Below are positions 46,930-55,601 of a stretch of 64,000 nt of DNA, one piece after another (position 1 is the first letter of the stretch; each line of letters begins with the position of its first letter). This DNA is from Pseudomonas sp. BGI-2 (GTDB lineage: Bacteria > Pseudomonadota > Gammaproteobacteria > Pseudomonadales > Pseudomonadaceae). The stretch spans positions 1 through 64,000 of the forward strand of contig NZ_SISB01000022.1 of assembly GCF_004310295.1 (NCBI RefSeq), in the 5' to 3' direction. The notes under the pieces were generated by a model. That model had not been told where the DNA came from and did no database searches. It saw nothing but the letters and a program-made list of their open reading frames with translations. A program made the translations under genes and the position numbers.

Positions 46930-48249
46930 ATGCTGCATTTGTCCCGCCTTACCTCGCTGGCTCTGACGATCGCCCTGGTGATCGGCGCGCCTCTGGCGTT
47001 CGCCGCTCAACCTGCCCCGGCTGTCGCGCCTGCGGGCACTGCTGCGACCACCAAGGCGCCGTTGCCTCTGGAAGAGTTGCGCACCTTTGCCGAGGTCATG
47101 GATCGGATCAAGGCAGCCTATGTCGAGCCGGTGGACGACAAGACCCTGCTGGAAAATGCCATCAAAGGCATGCTCAGCAACCTCGATCCGCATTCCGCCT
47201 ACCTGGGGCCGGAAGACTTCGCTGAGTTGCAGGAAAGCACCAGCGGCGAATTCGGCGGCCTGGGCATCGAAGTCGGCGCCGAAGACGGATTCATCAAAGT
47301 GGTTTCGCCCATCGATGACACGCCGGCGTCCAAGGCTGGCATTCAAGCGGGCGATTTCATCGTCAAGATCAACGGCCAGCCGACTCGCGGCCAGAGCATG
47401 ACCGAAGCCGTGGACAAGATGCGCGGCAAGATCGGCCAGAAAATCACCCTGACCCTGGTGCGCGACGGCGGTACGCCGTTCGACGTGACCCTGTCCCGCG
47501 CGATCATTCAAGTGAAGAGCGTCAAGGCGCAGCTGCTTGAGTCGGGCTACGGCTACATCCGCATCACCCAGTTCCAGGTCAAGACCGGCGAAGAAGTTTC
47601 CAAGGCTCTGGCCAAGCTGCGCAAGGACAACGGCAAGAAGCTCAACGGCATCATTCTCGACCTGCGCAACAACCCGGGCGGCGTGCTGCAATCGGCGGTG
47701 GAAGTGGTCGACCACTTCATCACCAAGGGCCTGATCGTTTACACCAAGGGCCGCATCGCCAACTCTGAGCTGCGCTTCTCCGCCACCGGCAAAGACGAAA
47801 GCGAAGCCGTGCCAATGGTTGCTCTGATCAACGGCGGCAGCGCCTCGGCTTCGGAAATTGTCGCCGGCGCCTTGCAGGATCAGAAACGCGCTGTGGTCAT
47901 GGGCACCACCAGTTTCGGCAAAGGCTCGGTACAAACCGTGCTGCCGCTGAACAACGAACGCGCACTGAAGATCACCACGGCGCTGTACTACACGCCGAAC
48001 GGCCGCTCGATCCAGGCCCAGGGCATCGTCCCGGACATCGAAGTGCGCAAGGCCAAGATCACCAACGAGCAGGACGGCGAGTACTTCAAGGAAGCCGATC
48101 TTCAGGGTCACCTGGGCAATGGCAATGGCGGCGCCGACAAACCGACCCGTTCCGGCGGCAAAGCCAAGGCCATGCCACAAGATGACGATTACCAACTGGC
48201 CCAGGCGCTGAGCCTGCTTAAAGGGCTGAGCATCACCTCTGGTCGCTGA
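46930..48249 (+). CDS. ctpA: Carboxy-terminal processing protease (S41 family)
   Basis: Periplasmic protease of 439 residues. Signal peptide to about residue 23, PDZ domain near 95-180 (STSGEFGGLGIEVG), and an S41 catalytic core with Ser in NGGSASASEIVAGAL near 300 and Lys in GTTSFGKGSVQ near 327. In pseudomonads CtpA acts with the lipoprotein LbcA on cell-wall hydrolases, which fits its place after envC. Confidence 0.93.
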   Translation: MLHLSRLTSLALTIALVIGAPLAFAAQPAPAVAPAGTAATTKAPLPLEELRTFAEVMDRIKAAYVEPVDDKTLLENAIKGMLSNLDPHSAYLGPEDFAELQESTSGEFGGLGIEVGAEDGFIKVVSPIDDTPASKAGIQAGDFIVKINGQPTRGQSMTEAVDKMRGKIGQKITLTLVRDGGTPFDVTLSRAIIQVKSVKAQLLESGYGYIRITQFQVKTGEEVSKALAKLRKDNGKKLNGIILDLRNNPGGVLQSAVEVVDHFITKGLIVYTKGRIANSELRFSATGKDESEAVPMVALINGGSASASEIVAGALQDQKRAVVMGTTSFGKGSVQTVLPLNNERALKITTALYYTPNGRSIQAQGIVPDIEVRKAKITNEQDGEYFKEADLQGHLGNGNGGADKPTRSGGKAKAMPQDDDYQLAQALSLLKGLSITSGR

Positions 48250-48250
48250 G

Positions 48251-49018
48251 GTGCGCCTGCGGTTCTTGATCGGCCTGCTGTGCTGTCTGGCGGGTGTTGC
48301 TCATGCAGCGCCCGCCCCTCAAAAGGCCTACATCACTCTGATCATCGATGACCTGGGGCAGAACCTGCCCCGGGATCGTCGCGTGCTCGCCCTGCCCGGC
48401 CCGGTGACCGCGGCGATCATGCCCGACACGCCCCACGCCACCGAATTCGCCCGCGAGGCTCATCGCGCCGGCAAGATCGTCATCCTGCACATGCCCATGG
48501 ACCCGGCCACCGGCCCGTTCGCCTGGCATCCCGATTTGCCCATCGACGAACTTGAGAAACGCCTGAACGCGGCGTTCAAGGTCGTGCCTTATACCGCCGG
48601 CATCAACAACCATATGGGCAGCCGCATGACCGCTCAACAACCGGCCATGGCCTGGTTGATGGCGGACTTGCAGCGCCGGCACAAGCTCTTCGTCGATAGC
48701 CGCACCAGCGCGCAGACGGTTGCGGCGGCCGAGGCGCAGAAGATCGGGTTGGCGAGCGTTTCGCGGGATGTGTTTCTGGATGATGAGCGTACTGAGGCGG
48801 CGATTTTTACGCAGCTGCAGACGGCGATCAGCTTGGCGAGAAAGCAGGGCTCGGCGGTGATGATCGGGCATCCGTATCCGCAGACGTTGGCGGTGCTGGA
48901 GCGGGAGTTGCCGAAGCTCAAGGCTCAGGGGATTGAGTGGATTGATATCAAGCAGATGATCAGTGTGCGCAGCAATCGAGCGACGGCTGCGCATGGAAAG
49001 GACGGCGTGTACCGTTAA
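48251..49018 (+). CDS. Divergent polysaccharide deacetylase family protein (YibQ type)
   Basis: A 255-residue exported protein of the divergent polysaccharide deacetylase (DUF610) family. Signal peptide to about residue 18, then ITLIIDDLGQNLPRDRRVLALPG, whose Asp pair is family-typical, LHMPMDPATGPF and GINNHMGSRMT, and FVDSRTSAQTVA. It begins at a GTG one base after ctpA. The envC-ctpA-yibQ order suggests a shared envelope role; its substrate is not known. Confidence 0.9.
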   Translation: MRLRFLIGLLCCLAGVAHAAPAPQKAYITLIIDDLGQNLPRDRRVLALPGPVTAAIMPDTPHATEFAREAHRAGKIVILHMPMDPATGPFAWHPDLPIDELEKRLNAAFKVVPYTAGINNHMGSRMTAQQPAMAWLMADLQRRHKLFVDSRTSAQTVAAAEAQKIGLASVSRDVFLDDERTEAAIFTQLQTAISLARKQGSAVMIGHPYPQTLAVLERELPKLKAQGIEWIDIKQMISVRSNRATAAHGKDGVYR

Positions 49019-49069
49019 CCGCCAAACACCACATTAGATTGTGCAGGGCACAGGATTCAGTGTTGGGCT

Positions 49070-49825
49070 TTAGAGATACCGCGCCATGATGTCGTCCACC
49101 ACGCCTTCCTTGCGCAGCTGATCCAGCGCGGCCTGAAGCTTGGCCACCACTTCATCCGGTACATCTTTGTTCAACGCCAGATAGAGCTCGGCGCTGTTGA
49201 AGCGCAGTACCGTTTTGAGGCCGTTAACGCCCTCTTGCCGCGCCAGATACCGTCCGGCCGGATCACCCGTCGCCCACAAATCAATCTGACCGCTGACCAG
49301 CTTCTTCGCATTGTCCTGATCGCGCAGCACAACAATCGGCTTCAACCCCTGCTTGGCCAGCGTCTCGGCAATCGCATCGCCCTTGTACGCACCAATCTTG
49401 TATTTGCGCGCCTGTTCCAGCGACTCAAGGCTGATCTTGCTGTCCGCCTTGGCCAGCATGATCCAGTCATCCGGGCCAATCGGACCGACCCATTTGAACA
49501 GCTTCTCGCGGTCCGGCAAGCGCGCCATCACGAATACGCCGTAACCGGGTTTCTCGAGGGCGAGTTTGTAGATTCGCTCCCAAGGGAAGCGCAGCGTCAG
49601 GCTGTAGGTGACGTCCGCACGCTTGAACATCTCGCGGACGATGTCCACGGCGATACCGTTGATGTTCTCGTCCTGAGCGAAGTTCTTGCCGTTCTTCGCC
49701 ATGTTGTACGGCGGGAAATTTTCCGTCAGCAGCACCAGGTCGGTGTCGGGACTTTCTTCAGCGTGGACTCCATTGATGAGCAACAGAGAAGCGCTGGCGA
49801 GGACAAGAAGAAGGCGTTTGATCAT
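49070..49825 (-). CDS. Periplasmic solute-binding protein (SBP family 3)
   Basis: A 251-residue exported protein with a signal peptide to about residue 22 (GVHAEES) and the family-3 binding-protein fold: LTENFPPYNM, GIAVDIVREMFKRADV and DLWATGDPAGRYLAR. There is no transporter gene beside it. Ligand unknown. It is downstream of hisF in the same direction but 78 bases away, so it may be separate. Confidence 0.85.
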   Translation of the reverse strand: MIKRLLLVLASASLLLINGVHAEESPDTDLVLLTENFPPYNMAKNGKNFAQDENINGIAVDIVREMFKRADVTYSLTLRFPWERIYKLALEKPGYGVFVMARLPDREKLFKWVGPIGPDDWIMLAKADSKISLESLEQARKYKIGAYKGDAIAETLAKQGLKPIVVLRDQDNAKKLVSGQIDLWATGDPAGRYLARQEGVNGLKTVLRFNSAELYLALNKDVPDEVVAKLQAALDQLRKEGVVDDIMARYL

Positions 49826-49903
49826 GTCGGGCTACCGAAATCCATGGCGTGCCCAAGAGTGCCTTGAGCCCGCCATGCTGTCCACTGGCCTGCATTGATT
49901 TGT

Positions 49904-50674
49904 TTAGCGCATTACGATCCCGCGATGCGCCATGTAAGCCTTGGCTTCCTGCACGGTGTATTCGCCGAAGTGGAAAATACTCGCCGCCAACACTGCGCTG
50001 GCGTGGCCTTCGATGATGCCGTCGGCCAAATGCTGCAAGTTGCCGACGCCGCCGGAGGCAATCACCGGGATACCCAGTGCATCGCTGATGGCGCGGGTGA
50101 CGCCCAGGTCGAAGCCGTTTTTCATGCCGTCCTGGTCCATGCTGGTCAGCAGGATTTCGCCGGCACCGAGGCCTTCCATTTTCTTCGCCCACTCAACGGC
50201 GTCGAGACCGGTGGGTTTGCGTCCGCCGTGAGTGAAGATTTCCCAGCGCGGGGTTTCACCCGGCAAAGAAACCTTCTTCGCGTCGATGGCGACGACGATG
50301 CACTGCGAACCGAAATGCTGCGCCGCTTCGCCAACAAACTCCGGGTTGAACACCGCTGCGGTGTTGATCGAGACCTTGTCCGCACCGGCATTCAGCAGGT
50401 TGCGAATGTCCTGCACAGTGCGCACGCCGCCGCCCACGGTCAGCGGGATAAACACCTGGCTGGCCATGCGCTCAACGGTATGCAGCGTGGTGTCGCGGCC
50501 GTCGACGCTGGCGGTGATGTCGAGAAAGGTAATCTCGTCGGCGCCTTGTTCGTCGTAGCGACGGGCGATCTCCACCGGGTCGCCGGCATCACGAATGTTC
50601 TCGAACTTCACACCTTTGACGACCCGGCCGTTATCCACGTCCAGGCAAGGGATGATGCGTTTGGCCAGCGCCAT
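49904..50674 (-). CDS. hisF: Imidazole glycerol phosphate synthase, cyclase subunit
   Basis: Forms imidazole glycerol phosphate and AICAR from PRFAR and ammonia delivered by HisH. 256 residues, a (beta/alpha)8 barrel with catalytic Asp11 in [13 protein letters not shown] and Asp130 in [13 protein letters not shown] region's preceding VVAIDAK. It ends the histidine operon hisB-hisH-DUF2164-hisA-hisF. Confidence 0.97.
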   Translation of the reverse strand: MALAKRIIPCLDVDNGRVVKGVKFENIRDAGDPVEIARRYDEQGADEITFLDITASVDGRDTTLHTVERMASQVFIPLTVGGGVRTVQDIRNLLNAGADKVSINTAAVFNPEFVGEAAQHFGSQCIVVAIDAKKVSLPGETPRWEIFTHGGRKPTGLDAVEWAKKMEGLGAGEILLTSMDQDGMKNGFDLGVTRAISDALGIPVIASGGVGNLQHLADGIIEGHASAVLAASIFHFGEYTVQEAKAYMAHRGIVMR

Positions 50675-50683
50675 GGTCAGTCC

Positions 50684-51421
50684 TCAGCCTTTGTACGAAT
50701 CGCAGAAAGCTTGCGCTTCAGCGACGTCGAGGGTGCCTTCGTAGATCGCCCGGCCGGTGATCGCGCCGATGATGCCGGGCGCCTTGGCGTCGAGCAGCGA
50801 CTTGATGTCACCGAGGTTGTGAATACCGCCGGAAGCGATGACCGGAATGCGCGTAGCAGCGGCCAGCGCAGCGGTGAACGGTACGTTGCAGCCCTGCATC
50901 ATGCCGTCTTTGGCGATGTCGGTATAAACGATCGCGGACACGCCATCAGCTTCGAATTGCTTGGCCAGGTCAATCACCTGAATGGTGCTGATTTCAGCCC
51001 AACCGTCAGTGGCGACAAAACCGTCTTTGGCATCCAGACCGACGATCACTTTGCCCGGGAACGCGCGGCAAGCTTCAGCAACGAAGGCCGGATCTTTCAC
51101 GGCTTTGGTGCCGATGATCACGTAGCTCACGCCCGCTTTCACGTAGTGTTCGATGGTTTCCAGGGAACGGATACCGCCGCCGATCTGGATCGGCAGGTTC
51201 GGGTAGCGCTTGGCGATGGCGGTAACCACTTCGCCGTTGACCGGCTGGCCTTCAAAAGCGCCGTTCAGGTCGACCAGATGCAGACGGCGGCAACCGCCCT
51301 CCACCCACTTGGCAGCCATGCTCACCGGATCATCGGAGAACACTGTGGAATCTTCCATGCGGCCCTGGCGCAGACGAACACAGGCACCGTCCTTGAGATC
51401 GATAGCGGGAATAATCAGCAT
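50684..51421 (-). CDS. hisA: ProFAR isomerase
   Basis: Amadori isomerase that converts ProFAR to PRFAR in histidine synthesis. 245 residues from ATG 51421 ([12 protein letters not shown]); the catalytic Asp8 is in that motif and Asp127 or so in [13 protein letters not shown]. It is nine bases upstream of hisF. Confidence 0.97.
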   Translation of the reverse strand: MLIIPAIDLKDGACVRLRQGRMEDSTVFSDDPVSMAAKWVEGGCRRLHLVDLNGAFEGQPVNGEVVTAIAKRYPNLPIQIGGGIRSLETIEHYVKAGVSYVIIGTKAVKDPAFVAEACRAFPGKVIVGLDAKDGFVATDGWAEISTIQVIDLAKQFEADGVSAIVYTDIAKDGMMQGCNVPFTAALAAATRIPVIASGGIHNLGDIKSLLDAKAPGIIGAITGRAIYEGTLDVAEAQAFCDSYKG

Positions 51422-51463
51422 CTGGCAAACCTTCAAATTCGAGTGTTCAGCTTCGCTCGGAAA

Positions 51464-51721
51464 TCAGTTTTTCTCGAGCGCCCACAAGTCGCTTTCGATG
51501 CTTTCGAACCTCTCTTTGAGGTGCGTCTGCACATCGAAAATCGCCCTGTTGTAATAGTGCGGCGCAATTTCACGGGTAAACAGCTCAAGGATTTCAGCCG
51601 CTTCGAACGAACCCAGGTCCAGTTCGAAGCGATCCTCCATGAAGCGTTTGATCTTGTGATTGGCCTCGTTCTCCTGCTCGGGAGTGAGGGTCAGGATCGG
51701 CGGCTTCTTCTTGACGGCCAT
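51464..51721 (-). CDS. DUF2164 family protein in the his operon
   Basis: An 85-residue acidic protein of the DUF2164 family: LTPEQENEANHKIKRFMEDRFELDLGSFEAAEILELFTREIAPHYYN, split here for length as the helix ITLTPEQ, the segment RFELDLGSFEA and FFT-like FTREIAPHYYNR. Function unknown. It starts at the base after the hisH stop codon and is followed by hisA, so it is translated within the operon. No domain beyond DUF2164 is visible. Confidence 0.85.
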   Translation of the reverse strand: MAVKKKPPILTLTPEQENEANHKIKRFMEDRFELDLGSFEAAEILELFTREIAPHYYNRAIFDVQTHLKERFESIESDLWALEKN

Positions 51722-52360
51722 TTACCAGCGACCGTCCCACGCAGCGAAGTTCTGCAGCAATTGCAGGCCATGGGTATGGCTCTTCTCCGGGTGGAACTGC
51801 ACGGCGAAACGCGAGCCGTCGGCCAGCGCCGCAGCGAAATCGACACCGTAGTGACCGCCACCCACCACCTGCCGCGCATTGCCGGCAGCGATGTAGTAGC
51901 TGTGCACGAAGTAGAACCGCGCCAGGTCCGGAATGTTGTGCCACAGCGGGTGACTCACCGTCTGCTTCACTTCGTTCCAGCCCATGTGCGGGACTTTCAG
52001 GTGTTCGCCGTCTTCGTGCAGGTCTTTGCCAAAGAACCTCACCGCGCCCGGGAACAGGCCGATGCAGTCGACGCCGTCGTTCTCTTCACTGCTGTCGAGC
52101 AAGGCTTGCATGCCAACGCAGATGCCGAGGAACGGACGGTCCTGGCTGACTTCACGCACCAGCGAATCGAAGCCCAGGCGACGGATCTCCGCCATGCAAT
52201 CGCGAATCGCGCCGACGCCGGGAAATACCACCCGGTCGGCTTCGCGAATCACCTCGGCATCGCTGGTGATCAGAACCTTGCCGGCACCGACGTGCTCGAG
52301 GGCCTTGGCCACCGAGTGCAGGTTGCCCATGCCGTAATCGATAACCGCGACCGTCTGCAT
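51722..52360 (-). CDS. hisH: Imidazole glycerol phosphate synthase, glutaminase subunit
   Basis: Class I glutamine amidotransferase that feeds ammonia to HisF. 212 residues. The nucleophile is in [19 protein letters not shown] near residue 83; His and Glu of the triad are in [11 protein letters not shown]. Its ATG overlaps the hisB stop as TAATG. Confidence 0.97.
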   Translation of the reverse strand: MQTVAVIDYGMGNLHSVAKALEHVGAGKVLITSDAEVIREADRVVFPGVGAIRDCMAEIRRLGFDSLVREVSQDRPFLGICVGMQALLDSSEENDGVDCIGLFPGAVRFFGKDLHEDGEHLKVPHMGWNEVKQTVSHPLWHNIPDLARFYFVHSYYIAAGNARQVVGGGHYGVDFAAALADGSRFAVQFHPEKSHTHGLQLLQNFAAWDGRW

Positions 52361-52953
52361 TACAGAACGCCCTTGGTCGACGGCATCTGACCGGCCATGC
52401 GGTCATCCAGCTCTACGGCCATGCGCAGGGCGCGGCCGAAAGCCTTGAACACGGTTTCGATCTGGTGGTGGGTGTTGGTGCCACGCAGGTTGTCGATGTG
52501 CAGGCTGACGAGGGCATGGTTGACGAAGCCCTGGAAGAACTCCTGGAACAGGTCAACGTCGAAGCCGCCAACGGTGGCGCGAGTATAGGGAACATGCATC
52601 TGCAGGCCCGGACGGCCGGAGAAGTCGATCACCACGCGCGACAGCGCTTCATCGAGCGGCACGTAGGCATGGCCGTAGCGACGGATGCCTTTCTTGTCGC
52701 CGATGGCTTTGGCGAAGGCCTGACCCAGGGTGATACCGACGTCTTCCACCGTGTGGTGGTCGTCGATATGCAGGTCGCCCTTGCTGACAATATCCATGTC
52801 GATCAGCCCGTGACGGGCGATCTGGTCCAGCATGTGCTCAAGAAAAGGAACACCGATATCAAATCGGGCCTTTCCGGTGCCATCCAGGTTGATCGAGGCT
52901 TTGATCTGGGTTTCCAGAGTGTCGCGCTCGACTGACGCCTTACGTTCGGCCAT
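52360..52953 (-). CDS. hisB: Imidazoleglycerol-phosphate dehydratase
   Basis: Monofunctional dehydratase of 197 residues from ATG 52953 ([12 protein letters not shown]). Metal-binding repeats [23 protein letters not shown] and its second half NHALVSLH are intact; there is no N-terminal phosphatase domain as in the E. coli fusion. It is the first his gene of this operon. Confidence 0.96.
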   Translation of the reverse strand: MAERKASVERDTLETQIKASINLDGTGKARFDIGVPFLEHMLDQIARHGLIDMDIVSKGDLHIDDHHTVEDVGITLGQAFAKAIGDKKGIRRYGHAYVPLDEALSRVVIDFSGRPGLQMHVPYTRATVGGFDVDLFQEFFQGFVNHALVSLHIDNLRGTNTHHQIETVFKAFGRALRMAVELDDRMAGQMPSTKGVL

Positions 52954-53126
52954 CACCAGCTCCGCAAAATCATTGGGCGAAAAAGGCAACCATTATAGGG
53001 GCGCGGGCCGGAAACAGAAACACGAGAGGTGATATCCCTGACGGACAGGACCCCGTGTTTTCGGGGATATACATGTCAGTACAAGCGGACGAACACAAAA
53101 ATTCGTGTTCATGAAGATCAAATAAT

Positions 53127-53214
53127 GTGGGAGCGGGCTTGCTCGCGAAAGCGGAGTGTCAGGCAACATTGATGTCGACTGACACTCCGCTTTCGCGAGC
53201 AAGCCCGCTCCCAC
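53127..53214. repeat. 88-bp REPIN of the GTGGGAGCGGGCTTGCTCGC family
   Basis: Standard arms with a well-paired loop, between the end of the OFA transporter gene and the hisB start. The same gap holds a small GAACAC...GTGTTC dyad at 53091-53110 without clear role. Confidence 0.92.
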
Positions 53215-53230
53215 AGGGTGTTGCGCTTAC

Positions 53231-54895
53231 TTAGTGGAAGAGGACTGCAGTTTTCTGCAGCGTCACCCAAACACCCCACGCCAACGGAATACCCACCACC
53301 AGCCACGCAGCCGCCGCCAATGGCTTGGTGCCTGCATCCGCTTTCCACTCCAGCACGGTGCTGGCATCAGCACCCTTGTCGTGGCCCAGCGCCTGTTCGG
53401 CGGCCAGTTCAGCGTCGGTCATGAAGTACTTGTCGGCCACCGGTCGAACCATGAGGTTGCACAGGAAGCCCAGCACCAGCAGGCCCGCGAGGATGTACAG
53501 GGTGATGTCGTAAGCCGCGGCGCGTTCAACGCCGATGCTCAGCTGATATTCACGCAGGTAGTTCACCAACACCGGCCCCAACACACCAGCCGCCGCCCAC
53601 GCCGTCAGCAGACGACCGTGGATCGCGCCGACCATTTGCGTGCCGAACAGGTCCGCCAGGTAAGCCGGCACCGTCGCAAAACCACCGCCGTACATCGACA
53701 GGATGATGCAGAAGGCCGCCACGAACAGCGCAACGTTGCCCAAGTGACCGAGGTTTGGAATCAACGCGTACAGAGCAAAGCCCAGGGCGAAGAACACGAA
53801 GTAGGTGTTTTTGCGACCCAGGTAGTCGGAGAACGACGCCCAGAAGAACCGGCCACCAATGTTGAACAGACTCAGCAAACCGGTGAAACCGGCCGCAATT
53901 GCCGCGATCGAAGCCAGTTGCCCGGCGTCCAGTTGACCGAATGGCAAGTCAACACCGATCAATTTACCGCCAAACACTTCCTGCAACAGCGGCGAGGCCA
54001 TGCCCAAGATGCCGATACCGGCCGACACGTTCAGGCACAGCACCAGCCACACCAGACGGAATTGCGGAGTTTTCCACGCCACATTCACGTGAACGTGACG
54101 GTGAGTGATCATCGCGTTCGACGCTTTCTTCGCCGGAGCGGTCCAGCCTTCAGGCTTCCAGCCGGTTGGCGGCACGCGGTAGGACAGTGCGCCACCGATC
54201 ATGAACACGAAGTAGATCGCGGCCATCACCAGGAAGCTCTGCCATACGCCGACGCTGTCTGCCGAAGCGAAATGCCCCATCAAGGCTGCGGCCAGCGGAG
54301 CACCGACCATCGCGCCACCACCGAAACCCATGATCGCCATGCCGGTCGCCATGCCGCGCTTGTCCGGGAACCACTTGATCAAGGTCGACACCGGCGAGAT
54401 GTAACCCAACCCCAGGCCGATACCACCAATGACCCCGGAGCCGATCCACATCAGCCAGATCTGGTGGGTATAGACCCCCAGCGCTGAAATCAGCAGACCA
54501 CCACACCAGCACAGCGCCGATACGACGCCAGCCTTGCGCGGCCCGGCGTGTTCCAGCCAGCCGCCCCAGATCGCTGCCGAGCAACCGAGGAAGATGAAGA
54601 ACAGGGTGTAGATCCAGCCGAGCATAGAGATCGGCCAGTCACATTGCGACGAGAACACTTGCGAGATGAAGCTCATGTCCGGCGCGCAAGCCACTGCCTT
54701 GGTCACGCCCAAGGCTTTGGACAGCGGCAACCAGAACACCGAGAAGCCGTAGGCCATGCCGATGCAAAGGTGGATGGCCAAAGCGGCCGGTGGTACCAGC
54801 CAACGGTTGAAACCGGGCTTGGCGATGATGCGTTCCTTTGACAGGAACGCGGGCTGATCGGCGTTGAGACCGTCCGCCGTGATGCTCGTGGTCAT
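53231..54895 (-). CDS. Major facilitator, oxalate/formate antiporter (OFA) family
   Basis: A 554-residue inner-membrane transporter with twelve hydrophobic segments and the OFA landmarks: LAIHLCIGMAYGFSVFWLPLSKALG near the N-terminus and GIGLGLGYISPVSTLIKWFPDKRGMATG near residue 150. A long central cytoplasmic loop follows helix 6. I use ATG 54895, with GGGGGA before it, rather than the open frame to 54958. A C-terminal extension past 490 is larger than usual. Substrate is likely a small carboxylate but is not determined. Confidence 0.9.
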   Translation of the reverse strand: MTTSITADGLNADQPAFLSKERIIAKPGFNRWLVPPAALAIHLCIGMAYGFSVFWLPLSKALGVTKAVACAPDMSFISQVFSSQCDWPISMLGWIYTLFFIFLGCSAAIWGGWLEHAGPRKAGVVSALCWCGGLLISALGVYTHQIWLMWIGSGVIGGIGLGLGYISPVSTLIKWFPDKRGMATGMAIMGFGGGAMVGAPLAAALMGHFASADSVGVWQSFLVMAAIYFVFMIGGALSYRVPPTGWKPEGWTAPAKKASNAMITHRHVHVNVAWKTPQFRLVWLVLCLNVSAGIGILGMASPLLQEVFGGKLIGVDLPFGQLDAGQLASIAAIAAGFTGLLSLFNIGGRFFWASFSDYLGRKNTYFVFFALGFALYALIPNLGHLGNVALFVAAFCIILSMYGGGFATVPAYLADLFGTQMVGAIHGRLLTAWAAAGVLGPVLVNYLREYQLSIGVERAAAYDITLYILAGLLVLGFLCNLMVRPVADKYFMTDAELAAEQALGHDKGADASTVLEWKADAGTKPLAAAAWLVVGIPLAWGVWVTLQKTAVLFH

Positions 54896-55118
54896 TGTGT
54901 ATCCCCCAATTATTAGTATGGTTCGCCAGCCACTCTTCGACCCCAGCCTTATGCGCACGCATGACTGTCTTTTTCAGGTGAAGCTCCATTTTGGTGCGAC
55001 ATCACGTCGCAGAAGGACGGACGAACTGGCAGAGGTTACCATCTGTACGTGACAGAAAAACCAAAGTGATATCACCTTTATGTAAGTCGTCCGTTCTCGT
55101 ACCACTGAAGGAACCGCC

Positions 55119-55523
55119 ATGCCGATCATTGTCGAGCTGCTGCACGAAGCCACTTACCAGGATCAGCAAGACCTGCAAAAAATTTACCGCGACGCCCCGG
55201 ACTGGCTGTTCGCCCCGTATTCAGGGGATGTACAGCTGATTGAAGGCTGCCTGGGCGATGGCACTATGATCGCCGGACGCTTCAATGATCGGCTGCTTGG
55301 GGCGGCTCGCTTGCAGCGCCAGTCTGATATTTGGCACTTGTCCCAAATATGCGTACGAAAAATTACCCGTCGTCGTGGCGTTGCCGAGCGCCTGGTGAAC
55401 GAAGCGCAGAAAATGGCGTCGCAGTCGGGCGCGACATTGCGCTTGCTGGCGCCTGCCGGGCATCTCCAAGCACAGGCCCTGGCCGCCAAGCTGAAAGTGC
55501 CGCTGGATGTACTGCCGGCGTGA
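55119..55523 (+). CDS. PanZ-like acetyl-CoA-binding GNAT protein
   Basis: A 134-residue GNAT-fold protein. The acetyl-CoA loop is RKITRRRGVAERLV near residues 80-95; the N-terminal QDLQKIYRDAPDWLF and LLGAARLQRQSDIWHLSQICVR match PanZ/PanM-type proteins, the acetyl-CoA sensors that trigger PanD maturation in enteric bacteria. Whether it acts on PanD here is inferred; no panD is nearby. Confidence 0.8.
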   Translation: MPIIVELLHEATYQDQQDLQKIYRDAPDWLFAPYSGDVQLIEGCLGDGTMIAGRFNDRLLGAARLQRQSDIWHLSQICVRKITRRRGVAERLVNEAQKMASQSGATLRLLAPAGHLQAQALAAKLKVPLDVLPA

Positions 55524-55601
55524 TCGCTGACCGGTCGTCCGCTTCGGAGCGCTATACTCCCCGGCTAAATTTCGAATTCGACTAACTACAAGGACTCGCC
55601 C

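Noticed and set aside
49070..49825. Assigning a ligand (for example histidine) to the solute-binding protein next to hisF
   Set aside because: Proximity to biosynthetic genes is weak evidence and no transporter partner or specific pocket motif is visible.
49895..52390. 831-codon plus-strand frame opposite hisF-hisA-hisH
   Set aside because: Covers several known his genes and their junctions; no recognisable domain.
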